Shown: in pieces, positions 1-10,925 of the stretch
Layout of the letters: each line of letters starts with the position of its first letter
Position numbering within the stretch: position 1 is the stretch's first letter
Assembly (NCBI RefSeq): GCF_041381155.1
Contig: NC_091144.1
Coordinates: 5,489,501 to 5,553,500, forward strand
DNA length: 64,000 nt
Reading direction: 5' to 3'
Source: Argopecten irradians
Taxonomy: Eukaryota > Mollusca > Bivalvia > Pectinida > Pectinidae
Program-made: the position numbers and the translations under genes
Notes under the pieces: model-generated
What the model was told of the DNA's origin: nothing
The model's input: only the letters and a program-made list of their open reading frames with translations
The model's database searches: none

Positions 1-696
1 TCTGTTGTCAAGGTAACCTAAACCTAGAGGATATACCGCCTGTTGTCAAGGTTACCTAAACCTAAAGGATATACCGTCTGTTGTCAAGGTAACCTAAACC
101 TAGAGCATATACCGTCTGTTGTCAAGGTAACTTAAACCAAGAAGGTACACCACCTGTTGTCAAGGTTACCTAAACCTAAAGGATATACCGTCTGTTGTCA
201 AGGTAACCTAAACCTAGAGCATATACCGTCTGTTGTCAAGGTAACCTAAACCTAGAGCATATACCGTCTGTTGTCAAGGTAACCTAAACCTAGATGGTAT
301 ACCGCCTGTTGTCAAGGTAACCTAAACCTAAAGGATATACCGTCTGTTGTCAAGGTAACCTAAACCTAGAGCATATACCGTCTGTTGTCGAGGTAACCTA
401 AACCTAGATGGTATACCGCCTGTTGTCAAGGTAACCTAAACCTAAAGGATATACCGTCTGTTGTCAAGGTAACCTAAACCTAGAGGATATACCGTCTGTT
501 GTCAAGGTAACCTAAACCTAGAGGATATACCGTCTGTTGTCAAGGTAACCTAAACCTAGATGGTATACCGCCTGTTGTCAAGGTAACCTAAACCTAGAGC
601 ATATACCGTCTGTTGTCAAGGTAACCTAAACCTAGAGCATATACCGTCTGTTGTCAAGGTAACCTAAACCTAGATGGTATACCGCCTGTTGTCAAG
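1..696. repeat. 38-bp minisatellite array (about 18 copies)
   Basis: A 38-bp unit beginning TGTTGTCAAGGTAACCTAAA repeats head to tail from the window edge to about 696. Variants differ mainly in the short stretch after CCTA (GAGGATATACC, GAGCATATACC, GATGGTATACC, AAGGATATACC), and they alternate in patterns that suggest block duplication. The array continues beyond the left edge. It lies upstream of a lipoxygenase exon, so it most likely sits in an intron of that gene. Confidence 0.95.
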
Positions 697-1200
697 TCAA
701 CATTATAAACTAAGAATTCTTTATTATCATCAAAACATAAACTAATGACATTGAGCTTTTTATGTCATAAGTAAATGCAATTGATATGACTTTATACATG
801 ACTGTAGAGAACTTCAGACAGGCCAAGATTGTTGAACCAAAGATATCGGGGGAAACGGCCTAATGATATATCTTGAATTAGCCAGCATTCTTACAGTTGG
901 GATAAAAAAAAACACTGTCATAATGGTTTATGTACTGTTTTTATATCTGACCAAACAATAACATGATATAAAACTATATTCCCAATCATGTGCCGTGTTT
1001 AGTTTACAAATCATACGGTATATTGTAGATAGCCTAGGGACTATACTGAACTCACAAAACCCTGCAGTATGTATGAAATATATTCAAATTGCATTTAGAT
1101 TGTTAAGTATATATTTTCAGTCATTCATCGAATTATTAAACAATTTATGGAATAGAAAAATGGCCTACCCTCAATGTATATTTGTAGACTCCCCTGACAG
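697..1200 (+). other. Lipoxygenase intron sequence
   Basis: AT-rich, non-coding by eye. It ends in a plausible acceptor (CCCCTGACAG at 1191-1200) just before the lipoxygenase exon. I looked for another lipoxygenase exon here and saw none. Confidence 0.5.
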
Positions 1201-1768
1201 AAGAATCAATCCTAGAAGCGCTGCCTGATAAAGAAGCCTCTCTGGATGCGATGAGTATCACCAAAATTCTTAGTGGTATGTGGACAAACAAACTAGGAGA
1301 TTTCGAAGTCAGATATGTGTATGACCCAAAGGCAAATGATGTTGTAGAGGAGTAAGTATATGATGGAAAGAAATCAATAAAGGTCATCGCAAATATAGTA
1401 TGATAAACTAAAGGGAGGTTGTATGCGCTAATTAATATATATGTAATGAGAAAGTTGTAAATTACATTCAAATACTTTCCAATAATATCTACCACAAGAA
1501 ATAGCAAAGTCTGCAAATGACATTGCTGACTGAAAATATGTCTATTTTATATACAATATTGAAGTAATATATTATTGTCTGGCGAAGTTATGTTAACAAT
1601 ATGAGGAAATTATAAAAAAAAAACAAGGGCTTTATCTTACTACAAATCATATTTTACAGATTTCGGAAGGAACTTGAAGAATTGAGCATTAGAGTGGAAT
1701 CGCTAGAAAGATTAAGGAAAGTGTGCTATCCCTGGCTTAATCCGGATACTGTTCCAAACTCAATCTGA
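1201..1768 (+). CDS. Lipoxygenase, last two exons (C-terminal end, partial gene)
   Basis: Two exons, 1201-1351 and 1660-1768, flanked by AG acceptors (1199-1200, 1658-1659) and a GTAAGT donor (1352), join in frame (split codon GA|A) and encode the last 85 or so residues before TGA. The product contains an ILEALPDKEASLDAMS segment, FRKELEELSIRVESL and the terminus NPDTVPNSI. This matches the end of animal arachidonate lipoxygenases, where a LPD..., FRK.L..I...I and YLxPxxIPNSI/V pattern closes the chain. In this family the carboxylate of the final Ile is a ligand of the catalytic non-haem iron, and that Ile is present. The enzymes add O2 to polyunsaturated fatty acids. The His ligands and the PLAT domain must lie upstream of the window, so activity cannot be judged. 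What is seen: exons, splice sites, terminal motif. What is inferred: the family, from remembered sequences. Confidence 0.85.
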
Positions 1769-1811
1769 AATAGTCCCTAGCCATTGTGAAAAATAGATAG
1801 CGACCGGAAAA

Positions 1812-2162
1812 CTACGGTGGCTGGGAGCGGACATGAAATAAATAAAATTATTGCGTGGGAACGAAATATTATTGCGTGGGAACGAAATATTATTGCGTGG
1901 GAACGAAATATTATTGCGTTCGAACGAAATATTATTGCGTGGGAACGAAATATTATTGCGTTCTAACGAAATATTATTGCGTGGAAATGTTCGAAGGAAA
2001 AATTATTGCGTGGGAACGAAATATTATTGCGTTCGAACGACTTTCCATACTCCCAAGCAAAAATATTTCGTTCAAACGCTATAATATTTCGTTCCCACGC
2101 AATAATATTTCGTTCCCACGCAATAATTTTATTTATTTCATGTCCGCTCCCAGCCACCGTAG
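1812..2162. mobile_element. Foldback/MITE element with internal 21-bp subrepeats
   Basis: The ends are long inverted repeats: CTACGGTGGCTGGGAGCGG at 1812 onward is mirrored by its reverse complement ending at 2162. Inwards, both arms continue through ATGAAATAAATAAAATTATT into tandem copies of a 21-bp unit (TTATTGCGTGGGAACGAAAT plus A, some with GTTC in place of GTGG). The left arm has about eight units and the right arm about three in reverse orientation. The short open frames here arise from the repeat and are not genes. No clear target-site duplication was seen. Confidence 0.85.
1837..1846 (+). terminator. Putative polyadenylation signal of the lipoxygenase gene, inside a MITE
   Basis: Overlapping AATAAA hexamers (1837-1842 and 1841-1846) are the first canonical signals after the lipoxygenase stop codon, about 70 bp downstream. 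They lie in the left terminal inverted repeat of the foldback element at 1812-2162, so the transposon may supply the 3' end. Confidence 0.4.
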
Positions 2163-2916
2163 GAAACAGTGTACTCTGTACTGACATTTCCATACTCAAT
2201 ATAATAGCTTCATAATTATCATTAGAATTTCCTTTAAATGTGTAAAAATACATATAACGACGGAAAAACAGTGTATTACAAACTCAATACTATATCTTTC
2301 ATTACTGTATTTTAGCTAATATTCGCGGTTTCATCCAAAATCGTGACATTCAATGCCTCGCCAAAGAGGTATGGCGCATATCGGTCCGTTTCGACGTAAA
2401 GGTGACCATTTTCAAAACTCAAAAATTAATATCAAAATATGAACTTTCTGAATACATATAATTCACGTCTGGTATATAAATAATATAATTTTAGCAAAAG
2501 TAGTTTGTTTATTGCAACAGATAATTAATTAAATCACCACAAAGTTACATCATCGTGCGATTTACTACATTTGGTGGGTGTTTTCCCGTCTTTATATCCA
2601 CTTTTAACATAAAGCGCAATAGAGGACCAACTTTTACTATGGCTCATTTTATTCAATCTTGTAAAATACATATTTAATCCTATTTCCAAAAAGTGGCCAT
2701 CCGATACGTGCCGAAAAATTAGAAAACGTGATTGATGAAATATTTTAATTTAATACCATCCAGAGATATAATTAATGTTTATTGTGGAGATTTATTATGC
2801 ATTCTTGTGTGTCGGAAGACACTGGCATTTCAGCAACTTATTGTGTTTTTCCTTAATAATTGCCATCTGCGGATTGATATCAAAAGATCTTTTATCCCGT
2901 TTTTGCATATTACAAA

Positions 2917-3056
2917 GTTACCCCCCTTATGTGTTGGTATATATTGTGACGTCATTATTTTGTGAGCAAAAATCAAGTTTTTGTTCTGAAATGTATGACG
3001 TTACACACGCAAACACATCATGTCACAATCCATACCTATCCGCAATGGCCGTTAAC
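2917..3056. mobile_element. Diverged small MITE, relative of the one at 42984-43122
   Basis: It begins GTTACCCCCCTTATGTG and ends ATACCTATCCGCAATGGCCGTTAAC-like, with an internal TGTGACGTCAT. The same layout, with better preserved inverted ends, occurs at 42984-43122. The two arms here are too diverged to pair well. Confidence 0.4.
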
Positions 3057-3347
3057 TCTGCAATATGCAAATAGAGAACTTATTAATCATAACCTTAACT
3101 TAATGAAAAGAAAAAAAAATATATTTTTGTAAGTTTCAAACCGCTGTGTATCTGATTTTTATCCATAACAATGATTTCGTACATGACTTCAACAAAATAC
3201 AGTATTGTAATATATATCGTACTATAGTGAGTGGGTCGTAAGATCCTGGTAAAAGACGATAGTAGATGTTGTTAGAGACGGTGCACTTGATAGTATGGAG
3301 AAATTGTGCTTAGCCATATATATATAATTTACGTTGAATCGTATCAA

Positions 3348-3552
3348 CCAATCAGGCGCCGTGTCTTAATACAGTATTCTCGGCCAGGAATTCCCCGTGT
3401 GAAACTTATAAACATAGCTTCTTAGTGACAACGATTGACACTGACCGGCGATTTATTTATCACGGCTGCTCTGGAGATGGTCTCAGCAGTAAAACGAAAT
3501 CGGCTGGATTGCAGCAGTTTTGCACATCTTAACATGAAATAACTGATAAAGA
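3348..3552 (+). promoter_or_regulatory. Promoter-like patch (CCAAT, TATA-like, possible first-exon donor)
   Basis: CCAATCA at 3348 is followed about 55 bp later by a TATA-like CTTATAAAC (3405-3413), then a more GC-balanced stretch and a possible donor, AAAGAG|GTAGGC, near 3553. No downstream + strand gene could be linked to it, so this may be chance. Confidence 0.18.
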
Positions 3553-3865
3553 GGTAGGCTTAGAGTTTGTTTTATGATCAGGACTAACAGTACGCCAAGT
3601 CAAATTTTGTTAAATTCCAACAAGTGGTTATGAAGAAGTTGTATGTTGACAGATGGACAGACCAGACACGGCAGTATCAAATAAGCTGACATTGGTCCTT
3701 CGGACCATGGAAGCTTAACAACAAATCCTGCCAATCAATAGTTAATATTTTACAATATCATTTGCAGGCAACAGCAATTTGACCTAAAGTCAAGCGTAAA
3801 TCATGTGTTTTTCAATAGAAGATGAAATGCAAGTAAATAAGGAATGGTTATGATCTTGTCGACAT

Positions 3866-4484
3866 TAAGGTAAAGTGTACCACTGCAGTTATGCAGTTAA
3901 ACTTCAAGTCAACGAGAGTTCCGATCTCTCAGTTACTTTTAATGTTTAGAGTTACCTCCCTTGAAATCAATATTGATAGGTTTAAATTGTAAATCGTGAT
4001 ACGATCGCCTACTAGCATCAAATAAGGGAGAGTTTCCCTTCAGCTCAGTCGATGGAGTGGCGGACCAGGAAGTCAGGGGTCACGGGTTCAAGCCCGGCTG
4101 GTCGCACATGCTGCTCTCGCTCTCTTACAATATTTACAGAAGGTATTCGAGTTATTCCATTTTTTGTGTAAAAATTACTGTTTTATTTTAGAGAAAATAG
4201 TTGGGGGGAGGGGGGATTGGCACAAAACTGTTTGCTAATGCATTGTAAAATGCTCTTTGGTCAGCACTAATTATTCACTTGCATAGATATTTTAGAAATA
4301 CTACAATTTTTCGCAGATTTTTTTTCTTTTTCAAATTTCAGGTTTCCAATTTTTAAAATAATCATAACTTTCAAAATAGCACGGTGAGGTGTGTTTTTTA
4401 TTGCTTGTATGTTCAGAGGGTACCCTTAGGCAAATATTAATACCAATTTTTTTAAGTTTTATTTAGATGGTACACTTTACCTTA
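3866..4484. mobile_element. About 620-bp element with 17-bp terminal inverted repeats
   Basis: TTAAGGTAAAGTGTACCA-type ends: the left end (3866-3882) is the reverse complement of the right end TGGTACACTTTACCTTA (4468-4484). The interior is non-coding apart from a tRNA-like block at 4034-4107. No target duplication is obvious. Confidence 0.6.
4034..4107 (+). repeat. tRNA-derived SINE head
   Basis: A box-like CAGCTCAGTCGATGGAGTG (4041-4059) and B box-like GGGTTCAAGCC (4084-4094) are spaced as in RNA polymerase III promoters. The expected acceptor-stem partners do not pair, so it is not a functional tRNA gene. It resembles the heads of mollusc tRNA-derived SINEs and sits inside the inverted-repeat element above. 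Confidence 0.6.
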
Positions 4485-5039
4485 GGTTATCATGAATTAG
4501 TGATGCTTTGTGTTCCTATTTCCTCTGACAAAATTGAGCTATGTTGATTCTCCAAAAGAAAATAATTACTTGTTGGTTTGGACAGTAGCACATTTCTCGG
4601 GGATTTCTGATCGTGAAAAAATATGGTGAATTGTATAATACCATGGTTGATTAAGTACATTTTAATGTTCATCACACTTACCTTGACTTCCGTTTTCCTT
4701 TTGCCCACCTAGCTACTCTGGTGTATCGTTATATCTCAAACTAAGGTTAGATGAGAAATTATTTCTGTCCTTACCTTTATACAGAGGCCAATGCAGTCAG
4801 TGATTGATGACCCATCAAATCCTGCGACAGAGTCTTGCTTGTTGTATGAACTACATGTCAAGTTGAGATCTACTTGTCAAAAGACAACAGTAATATCCTC
4901 TACCTCAAATAACTACAAATTTCCAATATTCAATAAAGTGGACACGAAATGGTTTGGTATATTAGGTTTGATAAATGCGTCATTGGATAAACCTTAGAAT
5001 GAACGAAGTCTGAGTGAATTCTAACCCAGTTTACCTCAC

Positions 5040-5935
5040 TTACTCTGAAAAATAAGCAAATAATGTTCATAAATATGTTTTTCCTATATAAACTTTAACA
5101 AACTTGACCCCCTCAGTAGGGGAAAACTTTAGACCTCAGGGTCATTTAATTCACAAATTGTGTAAAGGACCTTTACTAAGACCTTTTCATCTATGAGAGT
5201 ATTTGATTCTCATAGGTCCAGAATTTCAGAAAAAGATTTTTGAAGTTTTAGCCTATTTGACTCCTTTTGACCCCACCCCTAATGCCCCTGGGGGTCATTC
5301 ATGAAAAATGTATTAATAGGATTCAATGGCAATCTCATAGGGATAATTCTGACAACATTTGACTAATTCCCTTTTACAAATGACCAAATAATGCTCAGAA
5401 ATGTGTTTTCCCTATGTAAACTATACTAGTATAGTAAACTTAACCCCCTCCCCAGGGGAAAACCTGAGACCCCAGGGTCATATAATTCACAAGTTTTGTA
5501 GAGGGTCTTCAGACCTTTCTATTCATGAAAAGTATTTGATTCTACCACATCTGTGAGTGGATAAGATTTTTGAAATTTTAGTCAATTTTATCCCTTTTGA
5601 CCCTCCAACAACCCCCTGTTGGGGGGGTCTTATAATTCACAATGGCCGAAAACGACTGACAAAATTGTGTTACTAGTAACTCGTTTTCGACAGCAAAATA
5701 TGTACATAACAAATTTGTGTCAAAAACCTATTGTTATAAGCATACTATAATAGTACGTTTTCGTCAACAAAATTTGTACGTACGTATTTTGTTGACGAAA
5801 ACCTTTTGTGATTTGGGCCATATACCTTAGAAGGTTTGTGCAAAATGGCATTGAAATTGCTTCTGCGGTTTTGGAGAATAAGGCGAAAATGTAAATTGTT
5901 TACGAACACACGATGCACGACGACGAACAAATGGT
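5040..5935 (-). repeat. Dispersed repeat family, minus-oriented copy
   Basis: Read on the minus strand, it starts with a block like GTTCGTAAACAATTTACATT and ATTCTCCAAAACCGCAGAAG, then runs into about two imperfect units of roughly 340 bp containing CCCCTGGGGAGGGGGTTAAG-like and TAGAATCAAATACT motifs. The same series occurs on the + strand at 8815-9620. The family resembles a very common mollusc interspersed repeat. No protein is encoded. Confidence 0.7.
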
Positions 5936-6849
5936 GATTAGAATAGGTCACTTGCTGTTAATAGGACATTAATTAAACAATTCTTAAATGTCTACAATAG
6001 GCCTTTTTGTTTTCCAACTATTTTATGCACAGACATACAAGTTCAATGTTGGGCCATGATATTATGAACCCTACAGTAAAAGCAAGGAACTCGATCATTA
6101 CGGCATTTTTATATCATATTACAACAAATCTCACCAAACTAATCCTTAAAATGTCAGCCAATATTGAAACCATCTGTCCCCTGCAAAGTACGTCCTATCA
6201 ACCTGTCAGATTCTGCAATTAAAACAAACACAACAAAAACACCATTAGCATATAAGGTGCAATATCATAAAAGAGGCCAAGGACCTTTGACAGTATTTGT
6301 TTACAAAATGTCAAATGGTTTAGGTCCTATAGCTATGGATTGGTCCACCAGTCTCTTGAACCATGCATATATACATGAACCAGATCCAAATTTGAAAGTT
6401 TTATCATATCTTAAGCTTGAGTTTCTTAGTGCAATGTATCCCGCTATGAAATTTTGCATGAGTTTTTAAGTTGTAAACTAAAATGACTGTGCATAGGAAA
6501 CAAACTTGTACCAATTATCTAAAGATTTTGGCCTGCAATTGGTTTTTGATATATACTGTAACATAAATATCATAACGGATATTTCTTTCTCGTTTATAAA
6601 GCATATATTAAGCAGGTATATATAAATTATATACTGTATACATAAATAAATGTATTGTTCTTGAGGTAATTATTTTTTGTAGACTAAAAGTTTACAATAT
6701 GGTCCAAATTGGGTTACTTTGATTTTTTTGCAAAAATAGGAAATCAAGTGATATTATTTTATCATACAAATGAATAATCTAAACTATATAGCTTACAGGC
6801 TAATAGTAAGTACTGCAAGCAACACACATCTCCTGTCATCAATTATTTT
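5936..6849. other. Gene-free stretch
   Basis: AT-rich. It contains one 100-codon open stretch (6164-6469, +) without recognisable similarity or good splice sites. I saw nothing else. Confidence 0.35.
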
Positions 6850-7160
6850 TTTCTAATCTATGGCAAGTTATTATTATTTCTTAGTTATGCTATCATTGTA
6901 TGAAGTCTGAACAAATTCTGTGTTCTCAAGTTATCTCTAGAAATTAATGTTTTGCGAAACAATCTATTTCTAGTCACAGTGACCTTTGTAATTGACTTTT
7001 TGACCCCAAATTCAATCCAATGCTGTATTTCCTCATATGCTACCATTGTGTGGAGTGTGATCAAAATTCATCATTTTGTTCTCAAGTAATCGTCTGGAAA
7101 ACAAATCCGGAAAGACAGACAGACGGACAGACAGAAACAAACGCTTTACAGCCATTCCAA
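6850..7160 (+). repeat. Dispersed repeat ending in a GACAGACAGACGGACAGACA run
   Basis: It contains the series TGACCTTTG, TTGACCCCAAATTCAATCC, TCTCAAGTAATCGTCTGGAAAAC, then a (GACA)n-like tail at 7113-7136. Two internal sub-blocks around 6890 and 7040 repeat the TATGCTA(C/T)CATTGT... motif. This layout matches a repeat widespread in mollusc genomes as I remember them. Confidence 0.55.
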
Positions 7161-8814
7161 AAAATTGGTCTTACTTTAATATAAAAACGATGAAAAAAAG
7201 TCGTTCAAAATATCAATGTTTAGATTTTTTTCGAAGGAGAACATGTAAAGAAAAATCTCTGAAATTTTCACACACACATCTCTATCAGAATATCGAATAA
7301 TGACATGTAAAATTTAGCATCTCTTATTTTCCTTACGGATGTTAGGAAATGTATTCACTAAGCAGAAGAAAAATTCCTTATATTTATACATGTTATGGAG
7401 GTCTAATCATCTGATGATGCATTGGGTTATTTGATATATAGCAACTGGAATTTCACTTTGGTAGCAGCGTCAAGTGTTATATAATATGACTGAAGGCAAG
7501 GCCTTAAAGGGCGCAGCCAGATGTTTCAGTAACCATTAATTATACAATGTAAAAAAGTTCAATTTATGGAAATAACGGAGCCGAATTTTCTGTTTATTTT
7601 TTATTCATATATTCACATTCTATCCTTGTCCCAAAACCCCTCTGAAGATTTCTAGCCTATAGACAGAAGAGTTTCCAGAAGTAGAAGAGCTACAATCGAG
7701 TGAACGGAAGTTATATTCTGGAAGTAGACGAGGGCAAATCGAGTCGTAAAATTTGATCGTTGCAAAGTATTTTTTTTCAAAATATTTACGCCAAATTATT
7801 TCTCTCTAACATCCGTCACGCAAGCTGATAGTAAGAGGTAATATAAATCACAGACAAATTATTTTTATTATGGATGCTATAAATACGGATACTTTTTAAT
7901 TTTTAAGAGACATTATGCGTACGAAAATTGTTTGAAATCATATTGGAGCAAAAATAAGTCGTTATATAATATACTAACATCCGGAACATTTGGTCCGACT
8001 ATTTCTAACATGTATAATTCCTCTGAGCTCTGTAATTTTGAAGTCAATGATGTTTCAATTCGTTTTTATGGACTGGATACGTTTATTTCTTCACAATATT
8101 GATATGCAGCAAAGCATTTGTGTAAATTCACATAGTCTAATCTAGAATTATATTTCAATATCTAAAACACCTAGTTTTCCTTTCCATCCATCATATCTTA
8201 CTAAATCGCTACTTTATTCTAACAAAAATCAACTACTAAATCTGTTGTTGATGTTCAGAACCAATGATGGACAGGAAACACGATTCTTTAGGTTGTTCAT
8301 CTTTGCCAATAATACTTCGTTACGGATGTAAGACGTTATGGAGATTAGAAAACACAAGCTCCTTTGAGAATCATTCCAGATAATTATGATCAAGAGTCGT
8401 GTTTTTGTTATGATTTTATTCATTTACCATAACATAATTTGAAAATGTGAGCTACTGATACATATCCGTTTTAATTTTATCAAAAAACATGCCAACTCTT
8501 AAAAAAAACTATCAATGTCGTTTTATATTCCCATTTCAAAAATCAAAAACCTTTTTGGAAGGGTAGTGAGCCTTTTATAAATATTTTAAATCTAAAAAAA
8601 GTGTTTATGCAAAAAAAGTGCAAAATTAACAAGAAAGTGATATTAAATTGACAGATCACCAGGCAATATATAGCCCTCCCTGGTCCTCGCAAATACATGT
8701 ATCATAGCAAACATAGCATACATATGTATGTTTGTTTTGCCTGATCGCCCGGTCGTCGCTTTTCAGTACGAATCGAGTAGGAGTTATATGCACAGCTAGC
8801 CGATTTGAGTAGCC
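7161..8814. other. Gene-free stretch with recurring ACGGATGTTAG motifs
   Basis: AT-rich and without exons that I can support. Motifs like ACGGATGTTAG occur at 7334 and 8324 in one orientation and at 7806 and 7975 in the other, suggesting eroded inverted-repeat elements. Near 8548-8578 there is a degenerate half of the AGGCCCACTACC MITE. Confidence 0.35.
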
Positions 8815-9620
8815 CACATCTGACGATGTGTGCGTCGTGTGTCCGTTAACAATTTACATTTCCGACTTCTTCTCCAAAACTACGGAAGCAAATTCAATGA
8901 AATTTTGCAAAAACCTTCTTAGGCATAAGGCCAATCAAAATTATGAATTACATTGTCCCCCCCAGGTGGCTGTGGGAGGGGCCAAAAGTGGTAAAATTGA
9001 CTAAAATTTCAAAAATCTTTCTTGTGGTAGAATCAAATACTCTTCATACATGTAGATAGAAAAGTCTAAAGGTCCTTTACAAAATAACTGTGTATTATAT
9101 GACGCTTGGGTCTCGGGTCTCTCGTTATCCCCTGGGGAGGGGGTTAAGTTTACTAAAGTTATATAGAGAAAACACATTTTTGATCATTATTTGGTCATTT
9201 GTTATAGAAAATGAATCAAATGTTGTCAGAATTATCAGTATGAGATGGCCATTAAATCCTATTAACAAATTTTCCATTACTGACCCCCAGGAGCATTAGG
9301 GGAGGGGTCAAAAGAGATCAAATAGTCTTAAACTTCAAAAATCTTCTTCTGAAATTGTGGAAATGGTAGAATCAAATACTTTTCATAGATGGAAAGGGCT
9401 TAAGGTCCTTTAAAAACATTGTGAATAATATGACCCTGGGGTCTCACGTTTCCCCCTGGGGAGGAGGTCAAGTTTACTATATACAGTTGATATATTGAGA
9501 AAACACATTTATGAGCATTTTTTGCTCAGTTTTCATAGGAAATGAGTCAAACTTGGTTAGAATTATTAGCCTGAGATAGTATTTTAACATTATATCCATA
9601 TTGGTCCTGGCCGACCCATG
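8815..9620 (+). repeat. Dispersed repeat family, plus-oriented copy
   Basis: Starts GTGCGTCGTGTGTCCGTTAAC, continues with TTCTTCTCCAAAACTACGG, then about two units of roughly 350 bp with CCCCTGGGGAGGGGGTTAAG and GGTAGAATCAAATACT motifs. It is the inverted counterpart of 5040-5935 and runs directly into the 156-bp tandem array at 9635. Confidence 0.7.
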
Positions 9621-9634
9621 GGGTAGAGGGGCGG

Positions 9635-10925
9635 GGCCAAAGCCATCTTGGATTTTTGCGGTTGATGATTATTATCGCTATTTCTCAGAAAGTGCTGAAG
9701 GGATATATCTCAAATTACACATGTAGGTCCTACGAGGGAAATCGGCGTGTCCTATTCATTTTGAGTCTGATCGGAAAAACAATATAGCCGCCAGGCAGCC
9801 ATCTTGCATTTAGGCAATTGATGTTTGTTACCGCTATTTCTCAGAAAGTACTAAAGGGATCTGTCTCAAATTTCATATGTAGGCTCTCCTAAGGCACGAG
9901 GAGTGTCGTGCTGATTTTGAGACTAATCAGAGAAATAAAATGGCCGCCAGACAGCCATCTTGCATTTAGGCAATTGATGTTTGTTACTGCTATTTCTCAG
10001 AAAGTACTAAAGGGGTCTGTCTCAAATTTCATATGTAGGCTCTCCTAAGGCACGAGAAGTGTCGTGCTGATTTTGAGACTGATCAAAGAAACAATATGGC
10101 CACCAGATAGTCATCTTGGATTTTGGAGGTTTATGTTTCTTATCGCTATTTCTCAAAAGGCACTGAAGGGATCTGTCTCAAATTGATCATGTTGGTTTCC
10201 CTCCCCTAGGGCCCTAGGTGTGTCATGCTGATTTTAAGACTGATCGAAAATACAATATGGCCTCCAGGCAGCCAACTTGGATTTTGGCTATTGATGTTTC
10301 TTATCGCTATCTCACAGAAAGTGCTGAAGGGATCTATCTCAAATTTCATATGTAGGTTTAACTAGGGCAATCCGCGTGTCCTGTTCATTTTGAGTCTGAT
10401 CGGGAAAACGATATGGCCGCCAGGCAGCCATCTTGGATCTTGGCAATTGATGTTTGTTACCGCTATTTCTCAGAAAGTACTGAAGGGATCGGTCTCAAAT
10501 TTCACGTGTAGATTCCCCTAGGCCCTAGGAGTGTCATGCTGATTTTGAGTCTGATCGGAAAAACAATATGGCCACCAGGTCGCCATCTTGCATTTAGGCA
10601 ATTGATGTTTGTTACCGCTATTTCTCAGAAAGTACTGAAGGGATCTGTCTCAAATTCCATATGTAGGTTCTCCTAAGGCACGAGGAGTGTCATGTTGATT
10701 TTGAGTCTGATCGAAAAAAAACAATATGGCCGCCAAACAGCCATCTTGCATTTAGGCAACTGATGTTTGTTACCGCTATTTCTCAAAAAGTACTGAAGGG
10801 ATCTGTCTCAAATTTCACATGTTGGTTCCCCTCCCCTAGGGCCCTAGGAATGTCATGCTGATTTAAAGACTGATCGAAAAAACAATATGGCCGCCAGGCA
10901 GCCATCTTGGATTTTGGCGGTTGTT
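9635..10925 (+). repeat. Tandem array of a ~156-bp unit (about 8 copies)
   Basis: Successive CAGCCATCTTG-type blocks begin near 9643, 9797, 9952, 10106, 10264, 10421, 10577, 10736 and 10896. Each is followed by TATTTCTCAGAAAGTACTG, AAGGGATCTGTCTCAAATTT and a TGATTTTGAGTCTGATCG block before the next AATATGGCCGCCAGGCAG. Copies differ by about 10-20% by eye. The last unit is cut by the LINE fragment that starts at 10926. Confidence 0.9.

Larger units (their letters stand above)
2163..3865. other. Gene-free stretch
   Basis: AT-rich sequence with no convincing exon. It contains one small MITE (2917-3056) and a promoter-like patch near 3348-3413, both listed separately. Confidence 0.4.

Noticed and set aside
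1-696. CCTAAACCTA words in the 38-bp array as interstitial telomeric repeats
   Set aside because: The words are part of a longer unrelated unit and are not consecutive telomere motifs.
1851-2253. Overlapping open frames on both strands with repeated LLRGNEI- or NIIAWER-like peptides
   Set aside because: They come from the 21-bp subrepeats of a foldback element.
4034-4107. Functional tRNA gene
   Set aside because: Box-like motifs are present, but the acceptor stem does not pair; treated as a SINE head.
6164-6469. 100-codon open stretch on +
   Set aside because: No recognised family, no clear splice sites and no paralogue; may be chance in AT-rich DNA.
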